Notes: generated from the letters alone by a model not told the origin. A stretch of DNA of 64,000 bases from Macrolepiota albuminosa (GCA_027475525.1 JAMWFC010000005.1:1426001-1490000); one strand, 5' to 3'. Numbered from the stretch's first letter, positions 34,267-45,446 are shown. A program made the numbers and translations.

Positions 34267-35969
34267 TCAGAAGGCATACTCGAAGTCAATCCAACTTGGA
34301 CGCCCAAAAATCTTCTTAAGCGTGAACTTTAGAGCTTCTTCAGCTGTCAGAATATGTTCTACAGGGACCCGTGCAGTGGTGTTTCCGCCAGGCCCTGAAC
34401 CAAGAACATCATCAGAAGTCATCCTTCACAGAATCGATCCAGAGAAAACACTACGTATTACTGACCAGTAGAGTTGTACTCAGCATAGAATGTCGTATTG
34501 AGGATGGCGGTCCTGAGAACAGCAACGATAAATTGCATAATGAAGCTCAAGATAAATAACACACACCTAGTACCGCCGAACGGTGTAAAGCCGGCCGGAC
34601 GTATGCTCTCGTCCATGTATGTATTAAGGAACACCGTGGTCGCTAGGTCATTCCAAGGCCGGCCTACCCAATCTCCAATTGTAGCATGTCATTTCGGATG
34701 ACACGGTAGGCATTTACCTAGGAAGCATTGCCCATTGGTGATGGTAGTAGCATTTGTATCGGGTGACTTGTTTAAAATAGGTAGCCTTGAAGAGAGGACT
34801 TGACGATACGTACCCTGATTATCTTTGAATCAAAGATGTAGGCTCCATAATGATTTCCTGGAGCAACGGTAAGATCGGTGCCCTTCCAAGCAACAATTCC
34901 GCCGCCACAAGCGCGGTTGGCGAGAATCACATTTTGAAACCACCTGTGAATATGTGCCATCGGCAACGTGATGAATGTACTCGGTAAACTACTAACGCGG
35001 TGCCAAATCCAAACAAATCTGAATGGCATGAACCATAAATGATAAAAGCATCTAGAGTGAAAAACAGACTCACAATCCGTCTGGCCAAAGATCACACTAT
35101 CTACGACGTACGTGCTTCCATTACGACCTGTATACCACGTGTCCTGGAAACTGGCGAAGGAACATCCATAGAAAGAAGCATTTGAATATGAGATATCAGT
35201 CACTAGCGCCTGTGAGATGGCGAAATTTGCCTGTAACAACAAAAGGATAGAAACAATGAAACATTCAAAGACACGACACGAACAGCACGATTAGACCAGT
35301 CGATGTTGTATGCCCTGAAGTCACTGCTCCCTACAAGCGGCTGAAGAGGTGCACCCGTAGGACCGGCTCCAATAAGAGATCCATTAAATGAAGGTGCGAC
35401 TATCAAGACCGCAGATGTGGCATCGTCCATGCCTGGTTCCACAAACTTGGTGTCGAAAATTTGAACCAGGTTCGACGTTGGAGATGGTAGAGCATCCAAT
35501 GGATACTTTGGCTTGTCAACTGAGGCTAGTGACGACGGAGGGAGCTGACCCTGATGAAATAGAAGTTTTAACATAAGACGCATATCCACCCAGTAACACT
35601 AGTACTTACTAGCAGCGTCAGAGGTGCACTCCTTGTTATGTTGATTGTCTCATGGTATTCGCCTTCTCCAATGAGAATAGTAGCACATCCAGTGAAGGGA
35701 CTTGAAGGTGATTGATAAGTTCTGGCTTTCCCCATCGAAACAAACTGAGCTCACACGGACAAAACAGCCTCTTGAATACTGTTGAAACGAGCAAAGGGAT
35801 CGGACACGTTATTGGAAACATATATGGTTCCCTTTGGACAACCAAGGAGGGGAGAACGACCCGCGGGCTTTTTGACTTGGCACGCAATGAATTCAGGAGA
35901 AAGACCAGTTACGGAAACAATCCACACCGCCTGGAGCAACGTGACGAGAGATACAAGTCCTAAGAACAT
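34267..35969 (-). CDS. Secreted pectinesterase (carbohydrate esterase family 8), 10 exons, 400 aa
   Basis: Pectin methylesterase removes methyl esters from pectin outside the cell. Exons I infer: 35969-35755, 35700-35610, 35550-35284, 35230-35074, 35018-34997, 34943-34814, 34766-34718, 34663-34567, 34512-34466 and 34394-34267. They total 1,203 nt, 401 codons with stop and no internal stop. The N-terminus (MFLGLVSLVTLLQAVWIVSV) is a signal peptide. All family motifs are present: GEYHE at 85-89, the SQALV segment at 197-201, QDT with Asp221, DYLFG with the second catalytic Asp243, and LGRPW with Arg312. Exon 5 is only 22 nt and encodes most of the DYLFGFG active-site loop. The last intron precedes a C-terminus ending FEYAF. 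The methionine at 35969 was chosen over the one at 36023 because it starts the signal peptide. The active site looks intact. Confidence 0.93.
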
Positions 35970-36949
35970 TTTCGAGCGATAAACTAAGAATGCGACAGGG
36001 CAGCGCCTTATGAACCTTTCCAACAGAATGTCCGGACCGCCAAACTCAAATGACTGAGATCACGGGAACAGTTTCCAACCCGGTAAGGGTACCCAGCAAA
36101 GGTCATGAAATGCGCAAGAGTTGAGTCTTTCTGTGAGTCACGATGCGGACACCAATCGAGTTGCAGTCGAGCGTTCATACACATAAAGCAGTTCCGAAGT
36201 ATTGTCAATACACTTTATCATAAGCACGATGCACGTAATAACTTGGGAGATTTCTGCTTGTTAGAAGATATCCAGACCAAAGTTTACCTTCAGAATGATT
36301 TCTGTGAACTTAAAATCGGAATAATCTTGTCACCACATGTAGTCCCCAGTTGCAAGGACGAGACACGTAGAGAATTCTGAAAAAACATCTGTTAAAAAAA
36401 GATCATGTGATTCACTAGTATATCTCGAAAATCTTCCTAATTAGTAAATTTCCATGCAAATTTCTGGATTAAATTCGAGGCTAACAGCATTTTATTACGT
36501 CAACACACTGAAATTACAGGGTAGCTGTGATATATACAGAGTCATGCTCGGGCACGGATCCCAGGATGGAAACCACATTCAAGCCGGCTACATGCAAGTA
36601 ACTACAAAACAAAGTGCTATACAATATAAGAGAATGAGAATAAACAATATGAGAGAGGAGGGGTAAGTGGAATTGAGGGGTGGGAGAAAGAAAAAGCCAT
36701 AGTCCAAAGGGCTGATGAGCTCTATGTGAGTGGTGAGAAGCAGAACAGGGATTTAGAAAAAGCATAGTTAGATTCTATACAGGGTCCATAACAGTGAAAG
36801 AGCAGAAACAATTGTCCTTTGACATGGCAAAGCCATGTGATAAGATGATAAGAGTGATGCTGATAGGCTTCCACTCTGGCTGAGCACACCATTGAGACCA
36901 GGTACATATAATGCCATCAGTTGTTTTTGGCTCAAGCTATTTTTTTTGG
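35970..36949. other. Upstream region of the pectinesterase gene, no other gene seen
   Basis: The first few hundred bases have host-like composition and presumably carry the promoter. From about 36400 the sequence becomes AT-rich. No open frame over 90 codons carries a recognisable motif. Confidence 0.45.
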
Positions 36950-37274
36950 TGATCCAGTGACCTCACTCAGGTGGGGTATTTACCAGGTAAATTGGGGGCT
37001 GTTATGCCTGTCTCAACTCTGACACATGTTCACAAATTGTAGATAATACAAATAGTCCTTAGAATTGGTGGATGAGTAAATACAAATTGTACTTTCCTGA
37101 CCAACCTGTGCTCAGTGTCAGGGGACTCCTCATTTCTTCCTTTTCTCACTCCTTATCTCTTCACTCTCCCTTCATTCATTCTCTTATTTCTTCTGACATT
37201 ATTTCATTTCACTGTTTCTATTCCTTCAACACTATCTGTTAGTACTACTCTCAGCCCTTGAGGTGCTCTGGTTC

Positions 37275-37428
37275 TTTAGCTACCATTCAGACAAGTGTGG
37301 GCCCCTCAGCACTGCTTCCAGACTGCTTATATAAGCCAGAGTTTGCCAGAGTTTAGCTACCATTCAGACAAGTGTGGGCCCCTCAGCACTGCTTCCAGAC
37401 TGCTTATATAAGCCAGAGTTTGCCAGAG
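37275..37428. repeat. 77-bp tandem duplication no. 4
   Basis: Two identical copies (37275-37351 and 37352-37428) lie in LTR-A8. Confidence 0.95.
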
Positions 37429-37432
37429 TTTG

Positions 37433-37672
37433 TGTAGCGACTGTGACAAAACTCACTTCCTTTTTGGTACCTATTCAGTTTACTCATGATTTCCTTCTAC
37501 CTACTTGGCTCTGCCCTTTGCCGACCCAGGAACTCAATTACCGGGCATATAAAAACTTACTACTCTTTGTCAGTAGAGTAGCTCTTCCCAATCTTAGGAC
37601 TTACGCTAGTTCTGCTATTGTGTGAAGACTCTAACTCATTGTGACGACATGGTGACCTACCCTGGCGTTACA
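37433..37672 (+). repeat. Solo LTR, short family G, nested in LTR-A8
   Basis: This 240-bp unit begins TGTAGCGACTG and ends CTGGCGTTACA. The target duplication GTTTG lies at 37428-37432 and 37673-37677. It has a TATAAAA near 37546 and keeps CpG, unlike its host LTR, so it is the youngest layer here. No interior for this family occurs in the window. Confidence 0.85.
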
Positions 37673-37931
37673 GTTTGCCCCTTCTTTGTGCAATTGTTTG
37701 TGTAGGCAATTTTTGAGTTTTTAAGGTTTTGTTGTACTGTACAGTTGTTTCCCATGCTTCAGAGGCCCCAGAAGCATCTAACCTGGCATAGAAAATCCCT
37801 AGACTTGTTCTTTTTGGATCTCTCTCTGCCAGGTGAGTAGTTATTATGATATTGTCAGTACATTAATATACTTTGGATCTTCCTCTGCCAGCTGTGTGAC
37901 TGAGCCACAGCCTCTAGAGGTTGCCCTTACA

Positions 37932-38678
37932 CTCAGGCCATCAAAGATGACACTTCTCTCAAATGCTGCAACTCACCTAGAGAGTGGATATTGGAATGAG
38001 AGTTCCCTGGTGTTAAGTCTCACCTGTGCTGCTCTCTAGTAGTTGCACATGCTACAGTGGCCTTAGCATCCTTATTGGTTGCATGAAAACTATCATTTTA
38101 ATCTCCACCAATGACCTTGCTCAGATGGGGTATTTACTGGATAAATTGGAGTACCTTCAAGAGGGCTGTTATGCCTGTCTCAACTCTAATGTGTGTTTAT
38201 AAATTGTAGGTAATACAAATAGTCTATTGCTGCCTGCCTGCTCCTATCAAGTTGAGTGAAATAATTGGGAGCAGGCAACAGCATTATTTTTGCAAATATA
38301 TATATATTTTAATTTAATTTAATTTTTTTTCTTCTAAACTTTTAATTTTTTTTTCTTTAAAATTTATTCATTTTTGCAAGAGAGTTCTAATCAGGTCTTC
38401 CTGAAGGTGGATTGGCAAGAAGCCATGGCATAAATGAGGATCAAATTTTTTCTTATATATTGTTGGAAGCTTTTGAAGACCATCAGCCTGCTGCTTGGAT
38501 GAGGTGGGAGGCAACTCCAGATTCTGCTAAGTAGATGGCCTCTCCAGCATGCATAGACTAACCAGCAATTAATGTCAGGAAGAATTGCCTTAATTTTGTT
38601 ATGAAGAAAAAATATGTTGGATGTTCTCCATTGTTTAAAAGCCAGAGTTTTCAACGCAGCAGAAATTTGGAAGCATGG
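37932..38678. other. AT-rich repeat-derived spacer
   Basis: It contains the second copy of the repeat noted at 36950. A segment (37937-38090) is also related to 54940-55090; both contain TAGAGAGTGG and TCTCACCTGTG. A low-complexity TATATATA and poly-T tract lies at 38298-38375. No gene was seen. Confidence 0.55.
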
Positions 38679-39709
38679 TGATAACACCAACTGTGGTTGG
38701 AAATGCTGGATGCTACATAGTATAACACTGTCTTCAGCACCTAGCATGCGTAAAGTGTAAGGAGTTTTAATAAGGTCCCAGTGTGCTCAAGCTAATAAGA
38801 TGTGACAATGCACTAGCTAGTAAATAGTGCTTCTGACACTACCTAGCAAACTGTAAGCACTGCAATTTTAATGCAGATATTGCAAGAAGATGAAATAGTG
38901 CAATACAAATGTGCCTGCTGTTGGCATCATAGATAATGAAGATGATATAGACAATGCTAGCACCTAACTTAGTAACAAAGTAAAGTCAAGCTAGCAAGAT
39001 TTGAATGCTGAGTATAACTGTGTTCCAAGGGGTTATGATTCATTTTTATTTACATGTTTAGTAGCTATCTTTTATATTATGTGCTACTGTATTTAAAAAA
39101 CAAGTCCATCTGCAGCACTACCAATTAGTGCTTCTCCTCATAGTTACAGCTAATGGCAACCAGCAGCACATGGATAACAGTGACTAATAACATTACAGCC
39201 TATTGGACAAAACTACTTAAAATTATATAAGTCTGCTCACTTTTTAATATAAGTCCAATTGGCCAGGATACTCCAGAATATGGTTGGAAAATCCTTGACA
39301 GATGCTGTAATCCAAAAGTGCTAAGTCTGGTGCTAAACATTGTATTACTTTCTGATAGGCCAAAGTGCCAGGCTTTAGTATATTCTGTCCTATCAATATT
39401 AATTCTTTATACTTCTGATTGAGCTGCCTGCAGCACCTAATGCTATCCTCTTCTGAAATTGATCAGGGTTTGGTCAAAGTCACCTCTCTATCATTGTGCT
39501 AGTGCTATGAGTCCTGAGTTTCCTGAGTCTTTGAAATCAATGAATAGTGGATGGTAAATGGTGGTTGAAAGTACTAAGTAAAGCCTGTATTGAAGAGCAA
39601 AAGCCAGTGATGTCTTGAGTCTAAAAAGGTTGCTTGAGTCTCTAGACTGATGAGTGTTGGTAGGCTTGTAATGTCTCTTGATGCACTCAGTCTGAGTAGA
39701 AGCCTATTA
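38679..39709 (+). repeat. Decayed LTR-like unit, family D (D2)
   Basis: It begins TGATAACACCAACTGTGG and ends AAGCCTATTA, colinear with D1 (20883-21946) but with almost no CpG left. A target duplication is not recognisable. Confidence 0.75.
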
Positions 39710-40196
39710 TTTTTCCCCAACTGAAAAATTGACTGTCTTCAGTCAAACACTGTTATTAATTTGACTGCACTACAGTCCATATGATGCTGCCAGCATCTTA
39801 TAAAAATTATCTCTGAACATCTCTTTCTACTAGTGTTTTTTATCCTGTCTTTTTCAGAATGTCTGACATCTCTGCTATTGCCCTCCACAATGTTCTTAAA
39901 AAAGTGTCCTCTTTGTTCAACCATGTTAAAGTTACTGGTCCTGCAGATGCACCATAGAATGTCCCTGCCATAATGTGGCTTTATCAGCAATAGCTGTTAT
40001 TACACAGCCCTAACAGTTTTTGGATGTGAAAAGTCAAGATTCATGAGTGGTGCATGGCCTGGTACTGAGAGCATGAAGGGGCCAACTGGCTGTGTCTGTT
40101 TGCTAGGTTATTTGTAAGTTAGGTTTGATTTTGATTTTGTGGCACTAAGGTTCAGTGCCTATAATAGACCGCTTCATTATTTAACAAGATTGATGC
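39710..40196 (+). other. Possible decayed coding segment, interrupted by D3
   Basis: A plus-strand reading beginning near 39858 (MSDISAIALHNVLKK.. VKVTGPADAP) stays open for about 32 codons before a stop. It may continue in 50556-51968 beyond D3. I recognise no family. Confidence 0.3.
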
Positions 40197-40225
40197 TAAT
40201 GACATCAACTGTAGTTGAGTGCACT

Positions 40226-41010
40226 TGTCACGACCCCCTCCGGATCCACCCCGAGACACCCCCGGAACCCCACCCGCTAACCCTCCCCCCGACCCCGCAG
40301 AACGCGCCCCGCCATCACTACTACCGGCACCGCCATCACACGCATCAACGGCCGCCATCATCCGTCAACGATCACCATCAGCCAGCCCCCCGGGACCCTT
40401 GCATCATGGACCCCAGGACCAACCGCCATCAACGATCGGATCTCGCGGCGCGGCCATCACGCATCACGCACCACAACTCCCTCCACGCCAATTGATCGCG
40501 CGTCCCCACACGCGCGATCCCAGTATACAGTCCCTGCCCGCTACTCAATGGCCCCCGGAACTCATCCTAGACACCCCGGAACCCCGAGACACGTTCCCGT
40601 AGTACTTATAGCATAGCTCCCCACTGTATTCGCCAGTCTTGATATTGCATAACTGTTACTTTGGATATTGCGTGCCCCTTGCTTGACTGGTACGCCTTGT
40701 TTGGTACGCTTTGACTGGCACGCCTTAGTATTCGCGTGCTCTAAGCTTTGGTACGCACTTCGCGACTCTTAAGTTACTAACTTGGTCTCGTCTTAGAACC
40801 TCCGGTTCACGACTCGACCCCCTCTAACCCCAGTTACCTCCAACCCAAAACCTCCGGACTCTAGTCCCCTATCCCGGGATTACCCCTGTCCCCGTCTTGA
40901 ACCCCGGAGCCCTAGCCTCGGAGTTCCAGACACCCGAGTATTCGTAGGTCAAGTCCGCATCGTAAGGGCGTTGCTTTTCCGGAAGGCCCCCGACTCAGCG
41001 GAACCTGACA
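40226..41010 (+). repeat. Solo LTR of the Gypsy-2 chromovirus family
   Basis: This 785-bp unit begins TGTCACGACCCC and ends CGGAACCTGACA. The target duplication GCACT lies at 40221-40225 and 41011-41015, so it is a solo LTR in D3 and not the 5' LTR of Gypsy-2. It is closely similar to 49038-49808. Open frames inside it (40139-40602) are not genes. Confidence 0.93.
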
Positions 41011-41617
41011 GCACTGGATGTTACACAGCACAACACCATCTCCAGTGCCTGGCATGCATAGTATGTGAGGAGTTCTGACAGAGTTCCAGTGTGCTTGAGC
41101 AAATATGATAAAATAGTGTGCTAGATAATAGCACCTCAAATGCTACCTAGCAAACTCTAAGTACTATGTAGTGCCTAACTTAGTGACAAAGTCAGGTCAA
41201 GCTAGTGTGATTTGAACACTGAAAATAACTGGGTGCTCCAATAGGTTGCAATTTGTTGTTATTTATATAATAAGTAGCTATTGTTTATACTATGCACTAC
41301 TGTATTTTAGAAATGAGTCTATCTGTGGCACTACCAATTAGCGCCTCTCCTTTTAGTTACAGCTAATGGCAACTTATCAACAGCAACTAGCAGCATATGA
41401 GTGATAGCAACCAATGGCATTACAGCCTATTAGCCACAGTGACTCTAAAACTACTTAGAATTGTATGAATCTGCTCACTTTTTAATATAATTTTGATTGG
41501 CCAGGCCACTTCAGAGTATGGTCAAAAAATTCTTGACAAATGCTATGAGTGCTAATTCTGGCACTAAACATTGTATCATTTTCTGATAGGTTGAAATGGC
41601 AGGCTTTAGTATAAACC

Positions 41618-42093
41618 CTAGGGGAGGACCCCCCTGGCCCTCCGGCGAAGCCCCCAACCTCCAAAGTTGAAACCCCGGTCCCCCTGCGTTCCCAGGCGGC
41701 CGACCCCCGGTAAGTCACGGCCCGCCCAATGCTAACCCCGGCAGCGGCACCCGCCCCCAGGCTCAGCTCAACGCCGCCGTGGCCGCCCACGACCTGGGCG
41801 ACGTGCCGAACCCCGAGGAACCCCCGGACGACCCCGAAGATCTCGACTTCGCTGACGAACGGGACGAGGAGGCCCTCTAGGCCAACCGGCTTCAAAAGAA
41901 GGGACGACCCTGGATCGAAGTTCCGAAGGATGTGCAGGAACGGCGAAGGAGGAAAGGCGCGTGCATACTCTGCGGTGAGAAAGACCATTTCATCTCCGAG
42001 TGTCCCCAACGACAGGTTATGGGACGCGCCACCTGGACCTTCGAAGGAGAGGACGCCACCTACGAGTACTCGGAAAACGACCCGGCGATTTAG
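41618..42093 (+). pseudogene. Gypsy-2 Gag, C-terminal half with CCHC zinc knuckle
   Basis: The frame starting at positions congruent to 41728 reads through an acidic stretch (PEEPPDDPEDLDF). It contains one TAG at 41878-41880, one transition from CAG. It then reaches the zinc knuckle CILCGEKDHFISEC (C-x2-C-x4-H-x4-C) at 41962-42003. The frame ends at TAG 42091-42093. Pol starts in the -1 frame in the overlap. The N-terminal capsid part is deleted. Confidence 0.85.
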
Positions 42094-42225
42094 ACCCGGA
42101 AGACGCCCTAAATCGCGGAATCGACCCCGACGTCTTCTCCGCCCCGGTGGAAAACGACCCGGCGATTTAGACCCGGAAGACGCCCTAAATCGCGGAATCG
42201 ACCCCGACGTCTTCTCTGCCCCGGT
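42072..42225. repeat. 77-bp tandem duplication no. 5
   Basis: Copies at 42072-42148 and 42149-42225 differ at one base (CTCC versus CTCT). They lie at the Gag/Pol junction. Confidence 0.95.
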
Positions 42226-42238
42226 TTCCCATCTTCGC

Positions 42239-42392
42239 TCCACGACACTCGCACAGGACACCCTCACGGCTTACCTACCCTCCCACTCCTCGCACTCCCT
42301 CCTCCTCAACACCCCTCCACGACACTCGCACAGGACACCCTCACGGCTTACCTACCCTCCCACTCCTCGCACTCCCTCCTCCTCAACACCCA
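42239..42392. repeat. 77-bp tandem duplication no. 6
   Basis: Identical copies start at 42239 and 42316, just before the first protease motif. Collapsing them joins LLLNT to HLTPSG in frame. Confidence 0.95.
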
Positions 42393-42587
42393 CCTCACCC
42401 CCTCTGGAACCCCCCTCAACACCCTCGTCGACAGTGGCGCCACCGACAACTTTATTGACGAGGCATTGGCTACCTTGGCCCCGGAACCTGCTCAACGACT
42501 CCCGGTCCCGGTACGACTCTGCCTCTTTGACGGAGACGCCTCTACGGCGGGGGACATCACCCACTTCGTGCGTATGCCCGTTACCTT

Positions 42588-42741
42588 CGCCAACGGACAG
42601 ACTCACAACCTCCGGATGTTGATAACAAAACTCCACCCTTCCGCACCCCTGGTCTTAGGGCTCCCGCCAACGGACAGACTCACAACCTCCGGATGTTGAT
42701 AACAAAACTCCACCCTTCCGCACCCCTGGTCTTAGGGCTCC
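42588..42741. repeat. 77-bp tandem duplication no. 7
   Basis: Identical copies start at 42588 and 42665, at the end of the first protease domain. Collapsing restores the frame. Confidence 0.95.
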
Positions 42742-43877
42742 CATGGCTCCGGGACACTAACCCCCGCATCGATTGGCGACACCTCACCCTTTGCCTGACC
42801 CGGGACCCGACCCCCGATGACCAGCAACTCCCCTTCGACATCCCCCACTCCTCAAATCCAACCCCAAAGGACCCCCCGGACGAGCCCTCACCACCCCCCG
42901 GACTCCAATCCCGCTCGTCCCGATCCTTCGTCATCAATGCCAGGCTGGACGGCACCCCGGGACCGATATCGGCCCTTATCGACAGCGGAGCCACCGGGGT
43001 TTTCATCAGCGACGCCCTCGACCTCCCCCACGACTCCCTCGACCAGCCCCTCCGCCTTCAACGCCTCGACGGCACCCCCTCCTCCTCCAGCCCCATCCAA
43101 AGGTCCCATTCGGGGCGCGTGACCCTGGATAACGACTACAAGTTCACCTCCGACTTCCTGGTCACACGACTTCACGAATCGACCCCGATGGTGCTGGGAC
43201 TACCTTGGCTATGCGACACGAACCCCGATATCGACTGGAGGACACTCACCATGACCTTCCCGGGACCCGAAGACCACCCCTCGACCGCCGTGCACCTCCG
43301 GGCCCTAGGGAGCGACCCGGTGCCCGACACCCCCGGTACGACAGCCGCGCCCTCCCCACATACGCCACCCATGCCCTCGCCCACACCTGGCCGAGTCCGC
43401 AAGGTCCTTGATCGACCCCCAAACATTCCTCGGAACAAGTACAAAGGGCCGAACTACCCGGGCCGGTCTCAGACACACCTCAAACCCGCCCCAGCCGACA
43501 CACCCGCGACCCCGATCGACCCGGACACACTCGACATCAGAATCATTGGAGCCGCCCCCTTCGCCCGCCTCATGAAGGATGGAACTCCCACGTTCCAGCT
43601 ACACACCTCGCCATCTCTCCCGGAAGAGCACCTACGAGGAGACGCTATTCCCCCGGAGAAGAAAACCGAGGAGCAGATCCTCCGAGAAGTAGTTCCCCCG
43701 GAGTACCATGAGTTCGCTGACGTATTCTCCGAAGGAGACGCCAAGGAGATTCCCCCTCATCGTCCCTACGACCATACGATCGACCTCAAGGAAGGAGTCG
43801 CCCTCCTTTTTGGCAAGGTGTACAACATGTCGGAGGTCGAGCTCCGGGCCCTCAAGGACTACCTCGACGAAATGCTC

Positions 43878-44031
43878 GGTAAGGGATTCATCTGACCCTC
43901 CGCCTCCGCCGCCGGAGCCCCGGTTCTATTCGCCAAGAAGAAGGACGGCTCGCTGGTAAGGGATTCATCCGACCCTCCGCCTCCGCCGCCGGAGCCCCGG
44001 TTCTATTCGCCAAGAAGAAGGACGGCTCGCT
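43878..44031. repeat. 77-bp tandem duplication no. 8
   Basis: Copies start at 43878 and 43955 and differ at one base. The first reads TGA at 43893-43895 where the second reads CGA at 43970-43972, so two alleles or element copies are represented. Confidence 0.95.
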
Positions 44032-44389
44032 CCGACTCTGCGTCAACTACCGGGGACTCAATAAGATCACCAAGAAGAACCGCTACCCGCTCCCGCTCAT
44101 CGGCGATCTGGTCGATCGACTCCGCAGTGCCAAGGTCTACACGAAGATCGACCTCCGCTCCGGTTACAACAACGTCCGCATCGCCCCGGGACACAAGTGG
44201 AAAACCGCGTTCCGCACACGGTATGGTCTGTTTGAGTACCTTGTAATGCCTTTCGGAATGACTAACTCCCCCGCCACGTTCCAATACTTCATGAACGACA
44301 TCTTCCACGACATGAGCAACGTCTTCGTGATAGTCTACCTGGACGACATACTCATCTACTCCGACTCGAAGGAAGACCACCAGAAGCAT

Positions 44390-44543
44390 GTCCGGCAAGT
44401 CCTCGAACGCCTCCGGGAGCACAATCTCCACGCCAAGCCCGAGAAGTGTTCATTCCACACGGAAGAGTCCGGCAAGTCCTCGAACGCCTCCGGGAGCACA
44501 ATCTCCACGCCAAGCCCGAGAAGTGTTCATTCCACACGGAAGA
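44390..44543. repeat. 77-bp tandem duplication no. 9
   Basis: Identical copies start at 44390 and 44467, in RT just after the YLDD block. Confidence 0.95.
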
Positions 44544-45172
44544 GGTCGAGTATCTTGGCGTCATCGTATTCCCGAACGGCGTCTGCATGGATCCCCACAA
44601 GGTCGAGGCCATCGTCAACTGGCCGCAGCCCCAGAACGTGAAGGAAGTACAGTCCTTCCTGGGTTTCGCTAACTTCTACCGGAGGTTTATAGACAACTAC
44701 TCTGGGATCACGAAACCCCTCAACTGGCTCACGCGTAAGGACATCGCCTGGAACTGGGACAGTAAGTGCCAGAGCGTCTTTAACCTGCTCAAGGAGGCTT
44801 TCACAGTCGCCCCGGTACTCCGGCACTACGACCCGGCCCTCCCAATCATCCTGGAATGTGACGCGTCCGACTACGCCATCGCCAGGATCCTCTCACAGAT
44901 GGAGTCTGACGGTGGGGAGCCCCGGCCAGTCGCTTTCTACACCCGGTCCATGATCGACGCCGAGCTCAACTACGACATTTACGACAAGGAACTCCTCGCC
45001 ATCGTCGAAGCCTTCAAGCAATGGCGGGCCTACCTCGAGGGAGCCCGGCACCAGATCCAGGTCTATTCGGATCATAATAACCTGCAGTACTTCACCACGA
45101 CCAAACAACTCAGTCGATGACAGGCCCGATGGTCCGAGATCCTCTCGGAGTACGACTTCATGATCCAGTACC

Positions 45173-45326
45173 GCCCGGGACGACTTGGCGCCAAGCCCGA
45201 TGCCCTCACCCGTTGACCGGACGTCTACCCCAAGAAGTCATTCGAGGCGGCCCGGGACGACTTGGCGCCAAGCCCGATGCCCTCACCCGTTGACCGGACG
45301 TCTACCCCAAGAAGTCATTCGAGGCG
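45173..45326. repeat. 77-bp tandem duplication no. 10
   Basis: Identical copies start at 45173 and 45250, between RNase H and integrase. Overlaps no. 11. Confidence 0.95.
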
Positions 45327-45446
45327 GAACGCAATGCGTTCAATCATCGCGTGGTGATCCCTCCCAAACACCGGACGTCTACCCCAAGAAGTCATTCGAG
45401 GCGGAACGCAATGCGTTCAATCATCGCGTGGTGATCCCTCCCAAAC
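45293..45446. repeat. 77-bp tandem duplication no. 11
   Basis: Identical copies start at 45293 and 45370, immediately after no. 10. Confidence 0.95.

Larger units (their letters stand above)
37116..37931 (+). repeat. Solo LTR, family A (A8), with a nested solo LTR-G
   Basis: It begins TGTCAGGGGACTCC and ends GCCCTTACA. The target duplication CTCAG lies at 37111-37115 and 37932-37936. It carries a 77-bp duplication (37275-37428) and the nested 240-bp unit at 37433-37672. Confidence 0.93.
36950..38225 (+). repeat. Diverged direct repeat on both sides of LTR-A8 (36950-37058 and 38100-38225)
   Basis: Both copies contain CTCA(G)..TGGGGTATTTAC, GGGCTGTTATGCCTGTCTC and ACAAATAGTC in order. The second copy has extra bases. 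The solo LTR at 37116-37931 lies between them with its own target duplication, so the repeat is independent of it. Confidence 0.65.

Noticed and set aside
35969..36023. Upstream methionine at 36023 as the pectinesterase start
   Set aside because: It would place a charged segment before the signal peptide. The methionine at 35969 starts a typical one.
40139..40602. Two overlapping proline-rich frames of 118 and 127 codons
   Set aside because: They lie in the solo LTR at 40226-41010 and cross its boundary. There is no codon signal or motif.
41482..42622. Long open frames on both strands (261 and 297 codons) around 41.5-42.6 kb
   Set aside because: They are by-products of GC-rich Gypsy-2 DNA and the 77-bp duplications. 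The true gag frame with the zinc knuckle is a different one, and one of the frames crosses the D3/Gypsy-2 junction.
42072..45446. Closely spaced repeats considered as a CRISPR-like array or minisatellite
   Set aside because: Each locus has only two copies, without spacers, and the sequences differ between loci. Only the 77-bp period is shared.
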